A stretch of DNA of 64,000 nt from Bacillota bacterium (GCA_023415205.1 JAEZLR010000006.1:292552-356551); one strand, 5' to 3'; positions 41,626 through 50,180 are shown, counted from the first letter of the stretch. The notes: generated from the letters alone by a model not told the origin. Numbers and translations are program-made.

Positions 41626-41655
41626 TTGACGCAACGGCTCCTTAGAGATTATAAT
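41626..41655 (+). promoter_or_regulatory. Promoter of the ylxM-ffh-rpsP operon
   Basis: TTGACG and TATAAT with an 18-base spacer, about 40 bases before the ylxM start. Confidence 0.7.
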
Positions 41656-41695
41656 CAATGGGTGTAAAGCGAAAATACTTGACAGGGTGGGCTTG

Positions 41696-42094
41696 ATGAA
41701 GGATAATAGTAAAGCGGAACAGCGTTCCCTTGAAGCTGTCGAGGATGTCTATGAAATCACCATACTGCTGGATTTTTATGGTCAGCTTCTGACCGAAAGG
41801 CAGTACGAGGTCATGGATTTGCACTATAACAGTGATCTGTCGCTGGGTGAAATCGCCGATGATCTGGGTATCAGCCGACAGGGGGTTCATGACAGCATCC
41901 GCAAGGCCAAACAAACCCTTTCGTCCTATGAGGCCAGGCTAAGGCTTGCGGAGCGTTTCAGGGAGCAGGAAAAGCAGATAGAAAAAGCCCTGATGAGCCT
42001 TAAAAAAATAGAGGAAAAGGTGCCGGACTTAGGGAAGAACCCCGACTATCAAACGGCTCAGGGTCTTTTGGAAAAACTCCTGGACACACTATAG
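41696..42094 (+). CDS. ylxM: YlxM-family DNA-binding protein (SRP-associated)
   Basis: 132 residues from an ATG with AGGGTGG upstream. It has a sigma70-region-4-like helix-turn-helix: LTERQYEVMDLHYNSDLSLGEIADDLGISRQGVHDSIRKAKQTL, followed by a helical, coiled-coil-prone C-terminus. YlxM is nearly always encoded next to ffh and has been linked to SRP function, modulating Ffh/FtsY GTPase activity in streptococci. It lies 33 bases ahead of ffh in the same operon. The C-terminal extension (about 75-132) is longer than the minimal family. Confidence 0.85.
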   Translation: MKDNSKAEQRSLEAVEDVYEITILLDFYGQLLTERQYEVMDLHYNSDLSLGEIADDLGISRQGVHDSIRKAKQTLSSYEARLRLAERFREQEKQIEKALMSLKKIEEKVPDLGKNPDYQTAQGLLEKLLDTL

Positions 42095-42127
42095 AAGGTT
42101 ATATGACTTGTTCAATGAGGGAAAAGC

Positions 42128-43471
42128 ATGGTATTTGAAGGATTATCCGATAAATTACAGAACCTGATGAAAAAGATGAAGGGTTCTGTACGGGTTTCAG
42201 AAAAAGATGTCAAAGAAATGATGCGCGAGGTAAAGCTTGCGCTTCTTGAAGCAGATGTCAACTTTAAGGTGGTTAAGGATTTTGTCAATACGCTTACCGA
42301 GCGCGCGGTGGGGCAGGATGTTCTCGAAAGCCTGACACCGGGACAGCAGGTGGTCAAGATTGTCCATGAGGAGCTCATCAAGCTCATGGGCTCGGTACCC
42401 TCCAAGTTGACCTATTCCCCTGCACCGCCCACTGTTTATATGATGGTGGGGCTTCAGGGCTCGGGTAAAACCACCACCTCTGGAAAGCTTGCCAACATGC
42501 TCCGCAAGGACGGAAAGCGCCCCTTGCTGGTTGCATGTGACGTCTACCGACCCGCGGCTGTCAAACAGCTCCAGGTGGTGGGGGGGCAGCTCAGCATTCC
42601 CGTATTCGAAATGGGCACCCAGACCGATCCTGTTGAGATAGCCAAAAAAGCCGTGGCTCATGCCAAATCCATGCAGTTTGACATGGTGATTATAGATACG
42701 GCGGGCCGTCTCCATGTTGACGAGCAGCTCATGGACGAGCTCAAGCGTATCAAGGATACCGTAAAGCCTCACGAAATCCTGCTGGTGGTGGATGCCATGA
42801 CCGGTCAGGACGCGGTGAACGTAGCCGGCTCCTTTAATGAAAAGCTGGGGATTGATGGTATTATCCTCACCAAGCTGGACGGTGATACCCGCGGCGGTGC
42901 GGCCCTATCCACCCGGGCAGTTACCGGAAAGCCCATCAAGTTTACCGGTTTAGGAGAAAAGCTCAGCGATCTTGAGCCTTTTTATCCGGACCGCATGGCT
43001 TCCAGAATCCTTGGGATGGGCGATGTGCTAAGCCTCATTGAAAAAGCGCAGACGGCCTTTGATGAGAAAAAGGCTCTGGAGCTGGAAAAAAAGATGCGCA
43101 CCGCATCCTTTACGCTGGATGATTATTTGGATCAGCTGCAGCAGATTAAGAAAATGGGGCCCTTGAACCAGGTTTTGGGAATGATTCCTGGCATGAATAC
43201 CAAGGCCTTGAAGGACGTAGATATCGATGAAAAGCAGTTTGCAAGAACCGCCGCTATCATCCAGTCCATGACCATGCAGGAACGTAATAACCCCAATATT
43301 CTTAATGCCAGCAGGCGTCAGCGTATTGCCAAGGGAAGCGGCACCACCGTCACTGATGTCAATCGGCTGCTCAAGCAGTTTGAGGATATGAAAAAGCTAG
43401 TGAAGTCCTTTTCAGGCGGAAATGCCAAGAAACTGATGAAGGGCATGGGCGGCTTCAAAAGACCTTTCTAG
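42128..43471 (+). CDS. ffh: Signal recognition particle protein Ffh
   Basis: 447 residues in the NG plus M arrangement: N domain (1-90), G domain with GLQGSGKTTTSGKLA, DTAGRLHVDEQLM and TKLDGDTRGGAALS, and the Met-rich M domain (about 300-447; GMIPGMNTK, SMTMQERNNP, GMGGFKRPF) that binds the 4.5S/6S-type SRP RNA and signal sequences. It targets nascent membrane and exported proteins to FtsY/SecYEG. The start has GAGGG upstream. Ordinary length for the family. Confidence 0.96.
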   Translation: MVFEGLSDKLQNLMKKMKGSVRVSEKDVKEMMREVKLALLEADVNFKVVKDFVNTLTERAVGQDVLESLTPGQQVVKIVHEELIKLMGSVPSKLTYSPAPPTVYMMVGLQGSGKTTTSGKLANMLRKDGKRPLLVACDVYRPAAVKQLQVVGGQLSIPVFEMGTQTDPVEIAKKAVAHAKSMQFDMVIIDTAGRLHVDEQLMDELKRIKDTVKPHEILLVVDAMTGQDAVNVAGSFNEKLGIDGIILTKLDGDTRGGAALSTRAVTGKPIKFTGLGEKLSDLEPFYPDRMASRILGMGDVLSLIEKAQTAFDEKKALELEKKMRTASFTLDDYLDQLQQIKKMGPLNQVLGMIPGMNTKALKDVDIDEKQFARTAAIIQSMTMQERNNPNILNASRRQRIAKGSGTTVTDVNRLLKQFEDMKKLVKSFSGGNAKKLMKGMGGFKRPF

Positions 43472-43491
43472 AAATTGACAAGCTTTTAACA

Positions 43492-43520
43492 CCTTAAGTC
43501 TGAGCCTTTATTCAGACAGG
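43492..43520 (+). other. Leader hairpin of rpsP
   Basis: GTCTGA pairs with TCAGAC around an 8-base loop, with an outer CCT/AGG, in the 104-base gap between ffh and rpsP. There is no T-run, so it is not a terminator; it may be a processing site or an autoregulatory element. Confidence 0.35.
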
Positions 43521-43575
43521 TGAGTTAAAAAAGAAACCTAAAGGATATGTATAACAACTGAAAGGTGGTGAAATC

Positions 43576-43818
43576 ATGGTAAAGATAAGACTGAAAAGAA
43601 TAGGCGCGAAGAAAAAGCCTTTCTACAGAATAATTGTTGCAGACGAGAGATCTCCTCGTGATGGTAAGTTTATCGAACAGATTGGTACCTACGATCCTAA
43701 TGCAAATCCTTCCCTTATCACAGTTGATGCAGAGAAGGTTACTAAATGGATTGGAAATGGTGCACAGCCTACCGACACTGTTAAGAAGTTGCTCAAGATA
43801 GCAGGGGTCACACAGTGA
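43576..43818 (+). CDS. rpsP: 30S ribosomal protein S16
   Basis: 80 residues starting [34 protein letters not shown], the classical S16 N-terminus, and ending [12 protein letters not shown]. It binds 16S rRNA in the body of the small subunit. AAAGGTGGTG precedes the ATG. It is followed directly by khpA, as in many Firmicutes. Confidence 0.97.
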   Translation: MVKIRLKRIGAKKKPFYRIIVADERSPRDGKFIEQIGTYDPNANPSLITVDAEKVTKWIGNGAQPTDTVKKLLKIAGVTQ

Positions 43819-43852
43819 TTTCAAATCTGCGACCCAAGTGGAGGTACTGTCA

Positions 43853-44083
43853 ATGAAAGAGTTGCTGGAGCAAATAGCGAAATCCCTGGTAGACAATCCC
43901 GAGGATGTCTCTGTCAATGAGGTGGAGGGCGAACAATCCCTTATCCTTGAGCTGAGAGTATCCGAGGACGATATGGGAAAGGTTATTGGAAAGCAAGGCA
44001 GAATTGCCAAAGCAATTCGCGTTGTCATGAAGGCAGCAGCCATCAAGGAAAACAAGAGGGTTGTTGTAGAGATTGTCCAGTAA
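43853..44083 (+). CDS. khpA: KH-domain RNA-binding protein KhpA (YlqC)
   Basis: 76 residues starting MKELLEQIAKSLVDNPED at an ATG after GGAGG. The single KH domain carries the GxxG-type loop in DMGKVIGKQGRIAKAIRVVMKAA. KhpA dimerises with KhpB/Jag and binds small RNAs and mRNAs, influencing cell division and elongation. The operon ends here with a terminator instead of continuing to rimM and trmD. Confidence 0.92.
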   Translation: MKELLEQIAKSLVDNPEDVSVNEVEGEQSLILELRVSEDDMGKVIGKQGRIAKAIRVVMKAAAIKENKRVVVEIVQ

Positions 44084-44107
44084 TAAAGATTATTCCAGTA
44101 GATTAAA

Positions 44108-44139
44108 GACTGTCACGTGGGTGGCAGTTTTTATTTTGT
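44108..44139 (+). terminator. Terminator after khpA
   Basis: ACTGTCAC pairs with GTGGCAGT (8 bp, one G-T pair, GTGG loop), followed by TTTTATTTT. It closes the ylxM-ffh-rpsP-khpA unit. Confidence 0.8.
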
Positions 44140-44340
44140 CTAGAATTAAAGGCCATAGAGGTACTTAGGTCATGACAAACTTGTTTTCCAGCAATAATTG
44201 CGAATGAATGTGTGAAGAACTAATGAGGTGGCATAAGAAAGAAGAGCTCATGAGTTCGTAATCGACATTCAGGAGGATTGGAAAATGGGTTTCGATATAG
44301 AATAAGTATCAACCTAGGTGGAGGTTGTAATGGGTACAAA
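44140..44340 (+). other. Gene-free segment with two tiny frames behind good ribosome binding sites
   Basis: No real gene is visible where rimM-trmD normally lie. Two very short frames have proper sites: AGGAGG before MGFDIE (from 44285) and TGGAGG before a 12-codon frame (from 44331) that runs into the asd terminator. They may be debris of lost genes or chance. I see no RimM or TrmD fragments in any frame. Confidence 0.3.
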
Positions 44341-44366
44341 AAAGAGGTGGCTTTTGCCACCTCTTT
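44338..44366 (-). terminator. Bidirectional hairpin terminator after asd
   Basis: AAAGAGGTGGC and GCCACCTCTTT form an 11-bp stem with a 4-base loop; on the minus strand it is followed by T6, giving a strong terminator for asd. Confidence 0.88.
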
Positions 44367-44383
44367 AGTGCTTAAAGAAACCA

Positions 44384-45469
44384 TTATTTCGCCTGGATAT
44401 ATCCCTCGGCCTTAAGCAGTTCCGCAGTGAGCACACCGCCGCCGGCGGCACCTCTGACGGTATTATGGGAAAGGCTGACAAACTTATAGTCATAAAGGCT
44501 GTCCTCACGGAGCCTTCCGATGGTTACTCCCATTCCATTCTCATAGTCCCGGTCAAGCCTGGTCTGAGGTCTGTTGTCCTCTTCAAAATAGGCAATGAAC
44601 TGCTTGGGCGCACTGGGAAGGTTCAATTCCTGGGCGCGACCCTTGAAGCTTTTCCATAGACTGATAATTTCGTCTTTGGTGGGCTTCTTTTTGAAGGAGA
44701 CAAAGGTGGCGGCCATGTGACCGTCGGTTACGGGAACCCGGATACACTGGGTGGTAATCAGTGGAGCGGAAGCCTTAACAATGGCACCGTTTTCCACATG
44801 GCCCCAGATTCTTAAGGGCTCCTGCTCGCTTTTTTCTTCTTCACCACCTATGTAGGGGATGACATTATCTATCATTTCGGGCCAATCCTTGAAGTTCTTG
44901 CCGGCGCCTGAGATGGCCTGATAGGTACAAGCCACCACCTGGGTGGGCTGATAGGCCTTCAGGGCATGGAGGGCGGGTACATAGCTCTGAATGGAGCAGT
45001 TGGGCTTTACGGCAATGAAGCCCGTAGGGGTTCCCAAGCGCTTTCTCTGGAACTCTATAACAGCCATATGCTCTGGATTGATTTCCGGAATAATCATGGG
45101 GACGTCGGGTGTCCAGCGATGGGCTGAGTTATTGGATATCACAGGGGTTCCGGTCTTTGCATAGGCTTCTTCCAAAGCCTTTATTTCGTCCTTTTTCATA
45201 TCGACGGCAGAGAAAACAAAATCCACATCGGAAGCCACAGCGTCAACAAGGGAAGCGTCCTTGACGATGATATTCTTCACCGACTCTGGCATGGCTGTGG
45301 AGAGCTTCCAACGAGTCCCTGCTGCTTCCTCATAAGTTTTACCTGATGAGTTAGCGCTTGCCGCGATAGAGGTGACTTCAAACCAGGGGTGATTTTCTAG
45401 GAGAGCTACAAACCGTTGTCCAACCATACCGGTACCACCGACAATACCGACTTTCAACTTCTTTGACAT
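44384..45469 (-). CDS. asd: Aspartate-semialdehyde dehydrogenase, archaeal/fungal-type
   Basis: 361 residues starting MSKKLKVGIVGGTGMVGQRF, with GGAG eight bases upstream of the ATG. NADP-binding motif GGTGMVG, catalytic Cys in VKPNCSIQSYVPAL, and the substrate-binding IRVPVTDGHMAATFV with C-terminal LSHNTVRGAAGG. The sequence follows the fungal/archaeal type (HOM2-like) rather than the usual bacterial type. It reduces aspartyl phosphate in lysine, threonine and methionine synthesis, and supplies diaminopimelate for peptidoglycan. It stands alone, in opposite orientation, within the ribosomal cluster. Confidence 0.92.
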   Translation of the reverse strand: MSKKLKVGIVGGTGMVGQRFVALLENHPWFEVTSIAASANSSGKTYEEAAGTRWKLSTAMPESVKNIIVKDASLVDAVASDVDFVFSAVDMKKDEIKALEEAYAKTGTPVISNNSAHRWTPDVPMIIPEINPEHMAVIEFQRKRLGTPTGFIAVKPNCSIQSYVPALHALKAYQPTQVVACTYQAISGAGKNFKDWPEMIDNVIPYIGGEEEKSEQEPLRIWGHVENGAIVKASAPLITTQCIRVPVTDGHMAATFVSFKKKPTKDEIISLWKSFKGRAQELNLPSAPKQFIAYFEEDNRPQTRLDRDYENGMGVTIGRLREDSLYDYKFVSLSHNTVRGAAGGGVLTAELLKAEGYIQAK

Positions 45470-45557
45470 AGTACAGGCTCCTTTCAAAGTTTTTTGCGTT
45501 GATTTTCTGCGTGAATAATGCTACAATTCATCATATTCAGTAAAGAGTTTAACCTTT

Positions 45558-45586
45558 ATTATAAAGGAATAGATTTTTAAGTTCAA
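45558..45586 (-). promoter_or_regulatory. Promoter of asd
   Basis: TTGAAC and TATAAT with a 17-base spacer on the minus strand. The leader is about 80 bases, without an obvious lysine riboswitch or T-box. Confidence 0.7.
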
Positions 45587-45662
45587 TAGATAAAATACAT
45601 GATTGTATCCCTTTGACCCCATCCATTTTTTGCGTCTTCAATTCAAACTTCTACATATTTTA

Positions 45663-45691
45663 TTTACTTTCCATAAACCCCGTGTTATAAT
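45663..45691 (+). promoter_or_regulatory. Promoter of rplS
   Basis: TTTACT and a perfect TATAAT with a 17-base spacer, giving a leader of about 90 bases. It lets rplS be transcribed apart from rpsP. Confidence 0.7.
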
Positions 45692-45697
45692 ATTACG

Positions 45698-45779
45698 GCG
45701 TGAGTACAGAGCGGTCCGCTGCCTGCGAGTAATCGTTTGTTATTAAGGGATTCAGACATGAACGCTCTCAGAATTAGGA
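45698..45779 (+). promoter_or_regulatory. Candidate L19 leader (ribosomal protein autoregulatory RNA)
   Basis: The leader can pair AGAGCG (45708-45713) with CGCTCT (45763-45768) around an inner AGCGGTCCGCT hairpin. Its position and size fit the L19 leader family of Firmicutes, in which L19 binds its own mRNA; the match was judged by eye. Confidence 0.45.
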
Positions 45780-45789
45780 GGAAGATACA

Positions 45790-46146
45790 ATGGATATCAT
45801 TCGTGCACTTGAACAAGAAGGCATGAAGCAGAACCTTCCCAATCTTAAAATCGGTGACTATGTAAAGGTCAACGTTAAGGTTCGTGAAGGAAACCGCGAG
45901 AGAATTCAGGCCTTTGAAGGAACCATCATTGCCATGCGTGGCAGCAGCATCAGAAAGGCTGTTACAGTAAGAAGGCTTTCCTTCGGTATTGGCGTTGAAA
46001 GAGTTTTCCCGGTCCATTCCCCCAATGTTGACTCGTTTGAGATCATCAGAAGAGGTAAGGTCAGAAGAGCCAAGCTCTATTACCTGCGCAAGAGAGTTGG
46101 TAAGGCTGCCAGAGTTAAAGAAGATATCGGATCTCCAAAGGATTAA
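45790..46146 (+). CDS. rplS: 50S ribosomal protein L19
   Basis: 118 residues starting [20 protein letters not shown], with the core [41 protein letters not shown] and [16 protein letters not shown]. It lies at the 30S-50S interface. TAGGAGGAAG precedes the ATG. It is the first gene of the rplS-rbgA-rnhB block. Confidence 0.97.
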   Translation: MDIIRALEQEGMKQNLPNLKIGDYVKVNVKVREGNRERIQAFEGTIIAMRGSSIRKAVTVRRLSFGIGVERVFPVHSPNVDSFEIIRRGKVRRAKLYYLRKRVGKAARVKEDIGSPKD

Positions 46147-46183
46147 GATATTTGTCTTAACCCTTTTACCGATAGGGTGTAAT

Positions 46184-46226
46184 GAAAGCAAGAGAGGACT
46201 AAAAGTCCTCTTTTTGTTTTGCTTTC
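46184..46226 (+). terminator. Terminator after rplS
   Basis: AGAGGACT and AGTCCTCT form an 8-bp stem (AAA loop) followed by T4-5, enclosed by an outer GAAAGCAA/TTGCTTTC pairing. A TAGAAT at 46234-46239 could begin a weak promoter for rbgA. Confidence 0.8.
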
Positions 46227-46258
46227 TTTAGGGTAGAATAGTTTTGGGAGTTGATAGG

Positions 46259-47137
46259 ATGATTATTCAGTGGTTTCCCGGCCATATGGCCAAGACCAGA
46301 AGAACCATAGCCGAGCATTTAAAGCTTGTGGATGTGGTCATAGAATTGCTTGACGCGCGTATTCCTCTATCCAGCAGGAATCCGGAGATTGACACACTTG
46401 TAGGGATTAAGCCCAGGGTGGTGGCTTTAAATAAGAGTGATTTATCGGATCCGGCCCTCAACAAGGCCTGGTCGGACTATTTTGTGAGCAAGGGTATGGG
46501 GGTCATCTATACCAACGCGCTCACAGGAACGGGCTTAGGAGAGCTTAAAGGAAAGCTCAAGCAGCTTACCCAGAAAAAGCTGGAATCGGCCCAGGCCAGA
46601 GGGAGGCTTCAAAGGCCTATCAAAACCATGGTTGTGGGCATACCCAATGTAGGTAAATCGGCGTTCATCAATAAGATCGCGGGCAAGGCCAGCGCCATGA
46701 CCGGGGACAGGCCCGGTGTCACCCGAACCCAGCAATGGGTTCGTATCAATCCGGAGATTCAGCTTCTGGACACTCCCGGTATTCTCTGGCCCAAATTTGA
46801 GGACCCTGAAACAGGCTTGAATCTAGCCTTTACCGGTGCCATTAAGGACGAAATCATGGACACGGCCGAGCTGGCCGCAAAGCTTCTGGAAAAGCTGGCC
46901 GTCCTTTATCCGGAGCGGGTGAAGGAACGGTTCAAAATAGCCGAATTAAATGAGAAAACAGGCCTCGTGCTGCTTAATGAGGCAGGGAAAAAACGAGGCT
47001 GCCTCGTTTCTGGCGGTGAAGTGGATCTTTACAGGGCGGCATCCATTGTCTTAGACGAGTTCAGAGGTGGAAAGGTTGGTAAAATCACGCTGGAGCAGCC
47101 CCCTAAGGAGGAACAGCATGAAAAAGCCGAGTCTTAA
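46259..47137 (+). CDS. rbgA: Ribosome biogenesis GTPase RbgA (YlqF)
   Basis: 292 residues starting MIIQWFPGHMAKTRR. Circularly permuted GTPase motifs in the order G4 (NKSD), G1 (GIPNVGKSAFINK), G2 region and G3 (DTPG), followed by a helical C-terminal domain. It completes late 50S assembly with L16 and associated proteins. The start follows GGGAG. It overlaps rnhB by 20 bases. Confidence 0.94.
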   Translation: MIIQWFPGHMAKTRRTIAEHLKLVDVVIELLDARIPLSSRNPEIDTLVGIKPRVVALNKSDLSDPALNKAWSDYFVSKGMGVIYTNALTGTGLGELKGKLKQLTQKKLESAQARGRLQRPIKTMVVGIPNVGKSAFINKIAGKASAMTGDRPGVTRTQQWVRINPEIQLLDTPGILWPKFEDPETGLNLAFTGAIKDEIMDTAELAAKLLEKLAVLYPERVKERFKIAELNEKTGLVLLNEAGKKRGCLVSGGEVDLYRAASIVLDEFRGGKVGKITLEQPPKEEQHEKAES

Positions 47138-47882
47138 GGAACTGAGAGAAAAGGCGGAGGCCATGACCCCCATGGAGGCCGTCCAATGGTTGTCCACCCT
47201 TTCCGAAGAATATGGAGAATCCCTTCAAAAACTTGCCGATAAATATATTAAGAAGGTCGAAGCCCTGCGTAAGGAAAATGAACGGCTCATGGCCATGTCG
47301 GTCATGGAGTTTGCCGCCTATGAGGAAGGATTTCTGTTTGTGGGCGGCATAGATGAGGCGGGAAGGGGGCCCTTGGCTGGGCCCGTGGTGGCTGCCTGCG
47401 CCATTCTTCCACCAGGGTTGCTCTTACATAAGCTCAATGATTCCAAAAAGCTGACAGCGGCCCAAAGAGAAGAGCTTTTTAACCAGATCAGGGAGAAGGC
47501 TGTGTCCTATGGCATCGGTGTTGTGGATCATTTAGTCATTGATGAAATCAATATCTATCAGGCCACCAAAAAAGCCATGGCGCTGGCTATTGAGAACATG
47601 GGCATTCGCCCTGACTACCTTATCATTGATGCGGTAAAGCTCAATGCAGGGATCCCCCAGAAGGCAATTCCCAAAGCCGATCAGAATTCTGTTTCTGTGG
47701 CAGCCGCGTCCATTCTGGCCAAGGTTACCCGGGACAGAATGATGGATCAGATGGATCAGGAGTATCCCGGTTACGGCTTTGCAAAACATAAGGGCTATGG
47801 CACCGAGGAGCATATGGCTGCCATCAGGGAAAAGGGGCTGTGCCCTATTCACAGAAGGAGCTTTACGAAGAGTTTGGCATGA
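47118..47882 (+). CDS. rnhB: Ribonuclease HII
   Basis: 254 residues from an ATG with AAGGAGG inside the rbgA coding end. An N-terminal helical extension (about 1-70, typical of Firmicutes RNase HII) precedes the catalytic domain with GIDEAGRGPLAGPVVAA (first Asp and Glu), LNDSKKLT, YLIIDAVKL and KVTRDRMM. It removes RNA from DNA-RNA hybrids and misincorporated ribonucleotides. Confidence 0.94.
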   Translation: MKKPSLKELREKAEAMTPMEAVQWLSTLSEEYGESLQKLADKYIKKVEALRKENERLMAMSVMEFAAYEEGFLFVGGIDEAGRGPLAGPVVAACAILPPGLLLHKLNDSKKLTAAQREELFNQIREKAVSYGIGVVDHLVIDEINIYQATKKAMALAIENMGIRPDYLIIDAVKLNAGIPQKAIPKADQNSVSVAAASILAKVTRDRMMDQMDQEYPGYGFAKHKGYGTEEHMAAIREKGLCPIHRRSFTKSLA

Positions 47883-47897
47883 AATAAAGGTGATGTT

Positions 47898-49469
47898 GTG
47901 AATTCCATTAAGCTTGACCAAGCAGTTTCCCAGCAAGTTTTTAACCTTCTGTCCAAGGCTTCATTGGAAAGCCTCCAGGCGGGTAGTGTTCTCCAGGGAA
48001 GGGTTCAATCTCTGGAAAACGGCCTGCTTTTTATCAAGCTTTTGGATGGCGCATCCTTTACTGCCCAGGTACCCGAAGGCTTTTCTGCCCAGCCTGGCGA
48101 GCTCATCTCCCTGGAAATCGGGGAGAGAAAAAACGATCAGCTCACCGCCAAGGTTGTCAATACGGAAACCAGGCCGATTACTCCAAAAGAAGCACCTCCC
48201 CTGGAGCATACCCTTTCCAGAGACCTTTCGGCCATGGGAGCCCCGCCTACCGACAAGCTTATAACCGATGCTCTGAATCTCATAAAGGCGGATCCCTCAC
48301 TGCCCTTGGATCAGGCCGCCTTTCTTACGGCCAACGGCATGGAGAACCAGCCGGAGATGCTCAAAGTGCTCCAAAAAATCTCTGAACAGGAATTCCATCT
48401 TCATCATAATCTTAATACGCTCAAAGACGGGCTTGTTCAAGGGCTGAAAGAGGCCGGGACACAAACCCGCCAGATACTTGAGCCCCTGATAGTCTCCCAA
48501 AAGGCCCAAGAGTTATCCGGTGCTCTTGATATGCTACTGTCCGGTCATACACCGGAGCAGAAACAAACCGTTCTCAATACCCTTCATCAGCTCCTGTCAA
48601 AGGTTTCACCCGGGACACCTGAAGAGCCGGGTACGCCGCTGACTACCCAAGAAACTGCCGACCAGTTCATCAGGAGCGGTGCATCCCTTGAAAAGGCCCT
48701 TAACGGGGCGGAGGTTCTGGAGAGCTTTAAAAATGGCACCCAGGAGCTTCTTAAGCCCCAAGAGGCCGAGCGTCTTCTGAAGCTGGTGCAAAACAGCTTG
48801 GAAGACCTACATATCCAATCAGACAGGGTGGATAAGGGCGAGGCCTCCGAAATAAAGAAAGTTCTGGATAAATTCTTTGATAAGGCGATTATAGAGGCTG
48901 AAAACGGCAAAATCGAAGAGACTGATCTCAATAGCAAAACCAAAGCCCTCAAAGAGATCATGGAGTTCTCCCAAAAAACACTGCAACGATTGGATGGGGC
49001 CTCCCAGGACAGGGCGCTCCCCGTCCTGAAGGAGATCGACCAGGCCTTACGGTTCTTCAATCAGGTGGTCACCTATGACGCCATGATTCAACTGCCTTTG
49101 AAAATCAACCGGCAGAATACCACAGGAGAGCTCTATGTGATGAAGCGGAAGAAGGGACGAAAAAAAATAGATGGTGAGAATTTCACCTTGTTTCTGTCTC
49201 TTCGGACCATAAGCCTTGGCCGGATAGAATCTTTTTTAAACGCCAGCCGGAAGGTGATCACCGTTAGCTTCAGAGTGGAGCAGGAGGAGCTTGTCAAGCT
49301 GGTTAAGGAGAATCACAGAGCACTCTATGACAGCCTGCTTAAAAAGGGATATAAGCTCGCCGAACTAAAATGCAGGGTTCTGGATACAGAAGAATCCGGG
49401 CCTTTAAATGCTGCCCGAAAAGCGCAGGAAGCCCTGGGCCTTGATGCCAGGGTGGATCTTAAGATTTAG
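47898..49469 (+). CDS. YlqG-like protein with FliK-type C-terminal domain
   Basis: 523 residues from a GTG. The N-terminal part contains a small beta-rich module (GSVLQGRVQSLENGLLFIKL, QPGELISLEIGE), a long helical and Gln-rich middle (about 100-380), and a C-terminal Flg_hook/FliK-like domain (about 400-515; GELYVMKRKK, VTVSFRVEQEELVKLVKENH). B. subtilis ylqG occupies the same place, between rnhB and ylqH. No flagellar genes are adjacent, so a secretion-related or unknown function remains open. Confidence 0.7.
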   Translation: MNSIKLDQAVSQQVFNLLSKASLESLQAGSVLQGRVQSLENGLLFIKLLDGASFTAQVPEGFSAQPGELISLEIGERKNDQLTAKVVNTETRPITPKEAPPLEHTLSRDLSAMGAPPTDKLITDALNLIKADPSLPLDQAAFLTANGMENQPEMLKVLQKISEQEFHLHHNLNTLKDGLVQGLKEAGTQTRQILEPLIVSQKAQELSGALDMLLSGHTPEQKQTVLNTLHQLLSKVSPGTPEEPGTPLTTQETADQFIRSGASLEKALNGAEVLESFKNGTQELLKPQEAERLLKLVQNSLEDLHIQSDRVDKGEASEIKKVLDKFFDKAIIEAENGKIEETDLNSKTKALKEIMEFSQKTLQRLDGASQDRALPVLKEIDQALRFFNQVVTYDAMIQLPLKINRQNTTGELYVMKRKKGRKKIDGENFTLFLSLRTISLGRIESFLNASRKVITVSFRVEQEELVKLVKENHRALYDSLLKKGYKLAELKCRVLDTEESGPLNAARKAQEALGLDARVDLKI

Positions 49470-49480
49470 GAGGGAGTTTT

Positions 49481-49828
49481 GTGGCATCGGACAGGGATGA
49501 AAACCATAAAATAAAAAAGGCGTCTGCTTTGAGTTATGCCCCCGGTGAGGATCGCGCACCAAAGGTAATCGCCACGGGAAAAGGTGAAATTGCCAAGAAA
49601 ATTATTGAGAAGGCAAAGGAGGCCAATATCCCGGTCTACGAGGATCAGCACCTGGCCGAAGCACTGTCCCAGCTTTCTCTGGGCAGCGAGATTCCGACCG
49701 AGCTCTATGAAGTGGTGGCCGAGGTGCTGGCCTTTATCAGTCGGCTTGACCAATCCTATGGCACGAGAATAGGGGCCTATGGCCAGGCTTTGAGCGGTGG
49801 GAATGATCGGGAGAGAGCAAATGAATAA
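49481..49828 (+). CDS. FlhB-like C-terminal domain protein (YlqH-like)
   Basis: 115 residues from a GTG after GGAGG. It corresponds to the cytoplasmic substrate-specificity domain of FlhB/YscU alone: KASALSYAPGEDRAPKVIATGKGEIAKKIIEKAKEANIPVYEDQHLAEAL. The autocleavage motif NPTH of full FlhB is replaced by the SYAPGE region, so self-cleavage is not expected. Like ylqH of Bacillus, it has no membrane domain. It overlaps yraN by 8 bases. Confidence 0.78.
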   Translation: MASDRDENHKIKKASALSYAPGEDRAPKVIATGKGEIAKKIIEKAKEANIPVYEDQHLAEALSQLSLGSEIPTELYEVVAEVLAFISRLDQSYGTRIGAYGQALSGGNDRERANE

Positions 49829-50180
49829 CCGGGCCTTTGGCACAAAGGGCGAGGAAGCTGCCGCCCAATACCTTGCGTCAAAGGGTTGGACACTCCTGGC
49901 CCGCAATTTCAGAGTGGGCAGAATGGGGGAGCTGGATATTATCGCCAGGGATGGCGAGTATCTGAGCTTTGTGGAAGTAAAAACCCGAAGCAGCCATCAG
50001 TATGGAACCCCTGGTGAGGCCGTATCCTATTCCAAACAGGCGACCATCATACGGCTGGCTCAGATTTATATGGAACGCCTGGGATGGTATGATCTGCCTG
50101 TCCGGTTTGATGTCATGGAGCTTCAAATGGACCGGGACGGGAGGATAAGGGATATAACACTGATTAAAAATGCTTTCTAG
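49821..50180 (+). CDS. YraN/UPF0102 endonuclease-like protein
   Basis: 119 residues from an ATG overlapping the preceding stop. The UPF0102 pattern is complete: GTKGEEAAAQYLASKGW, NFRVGRMGELDIIARDGEYLSFVEVKTRS (a PD-(D/E)XK core with GELD and EVK). Function is not established; fold suggests nuclease or Holliday-junction-resolvase-like activity. Its place after rnhB and ylqG/H is conserved in Firmicutes. Confidence 0.85.
   Translation: MNNRAFGTKGEEAAAQYLASKGWTLLARNFRVGRMGELDIIARDGEYLSFVEVKTRSSHQYGTPGEAVSYSKQATIIRLAQIYMERLGWYDLPVRFDVMELQMDRDGRIRDITLIKNAF

Noticed and set aside
45470..45660. Lysine riboswitch or T-box before asd
   Set aside because: The leader is only about 80 bases and lacks the conserved landmarks of either element.
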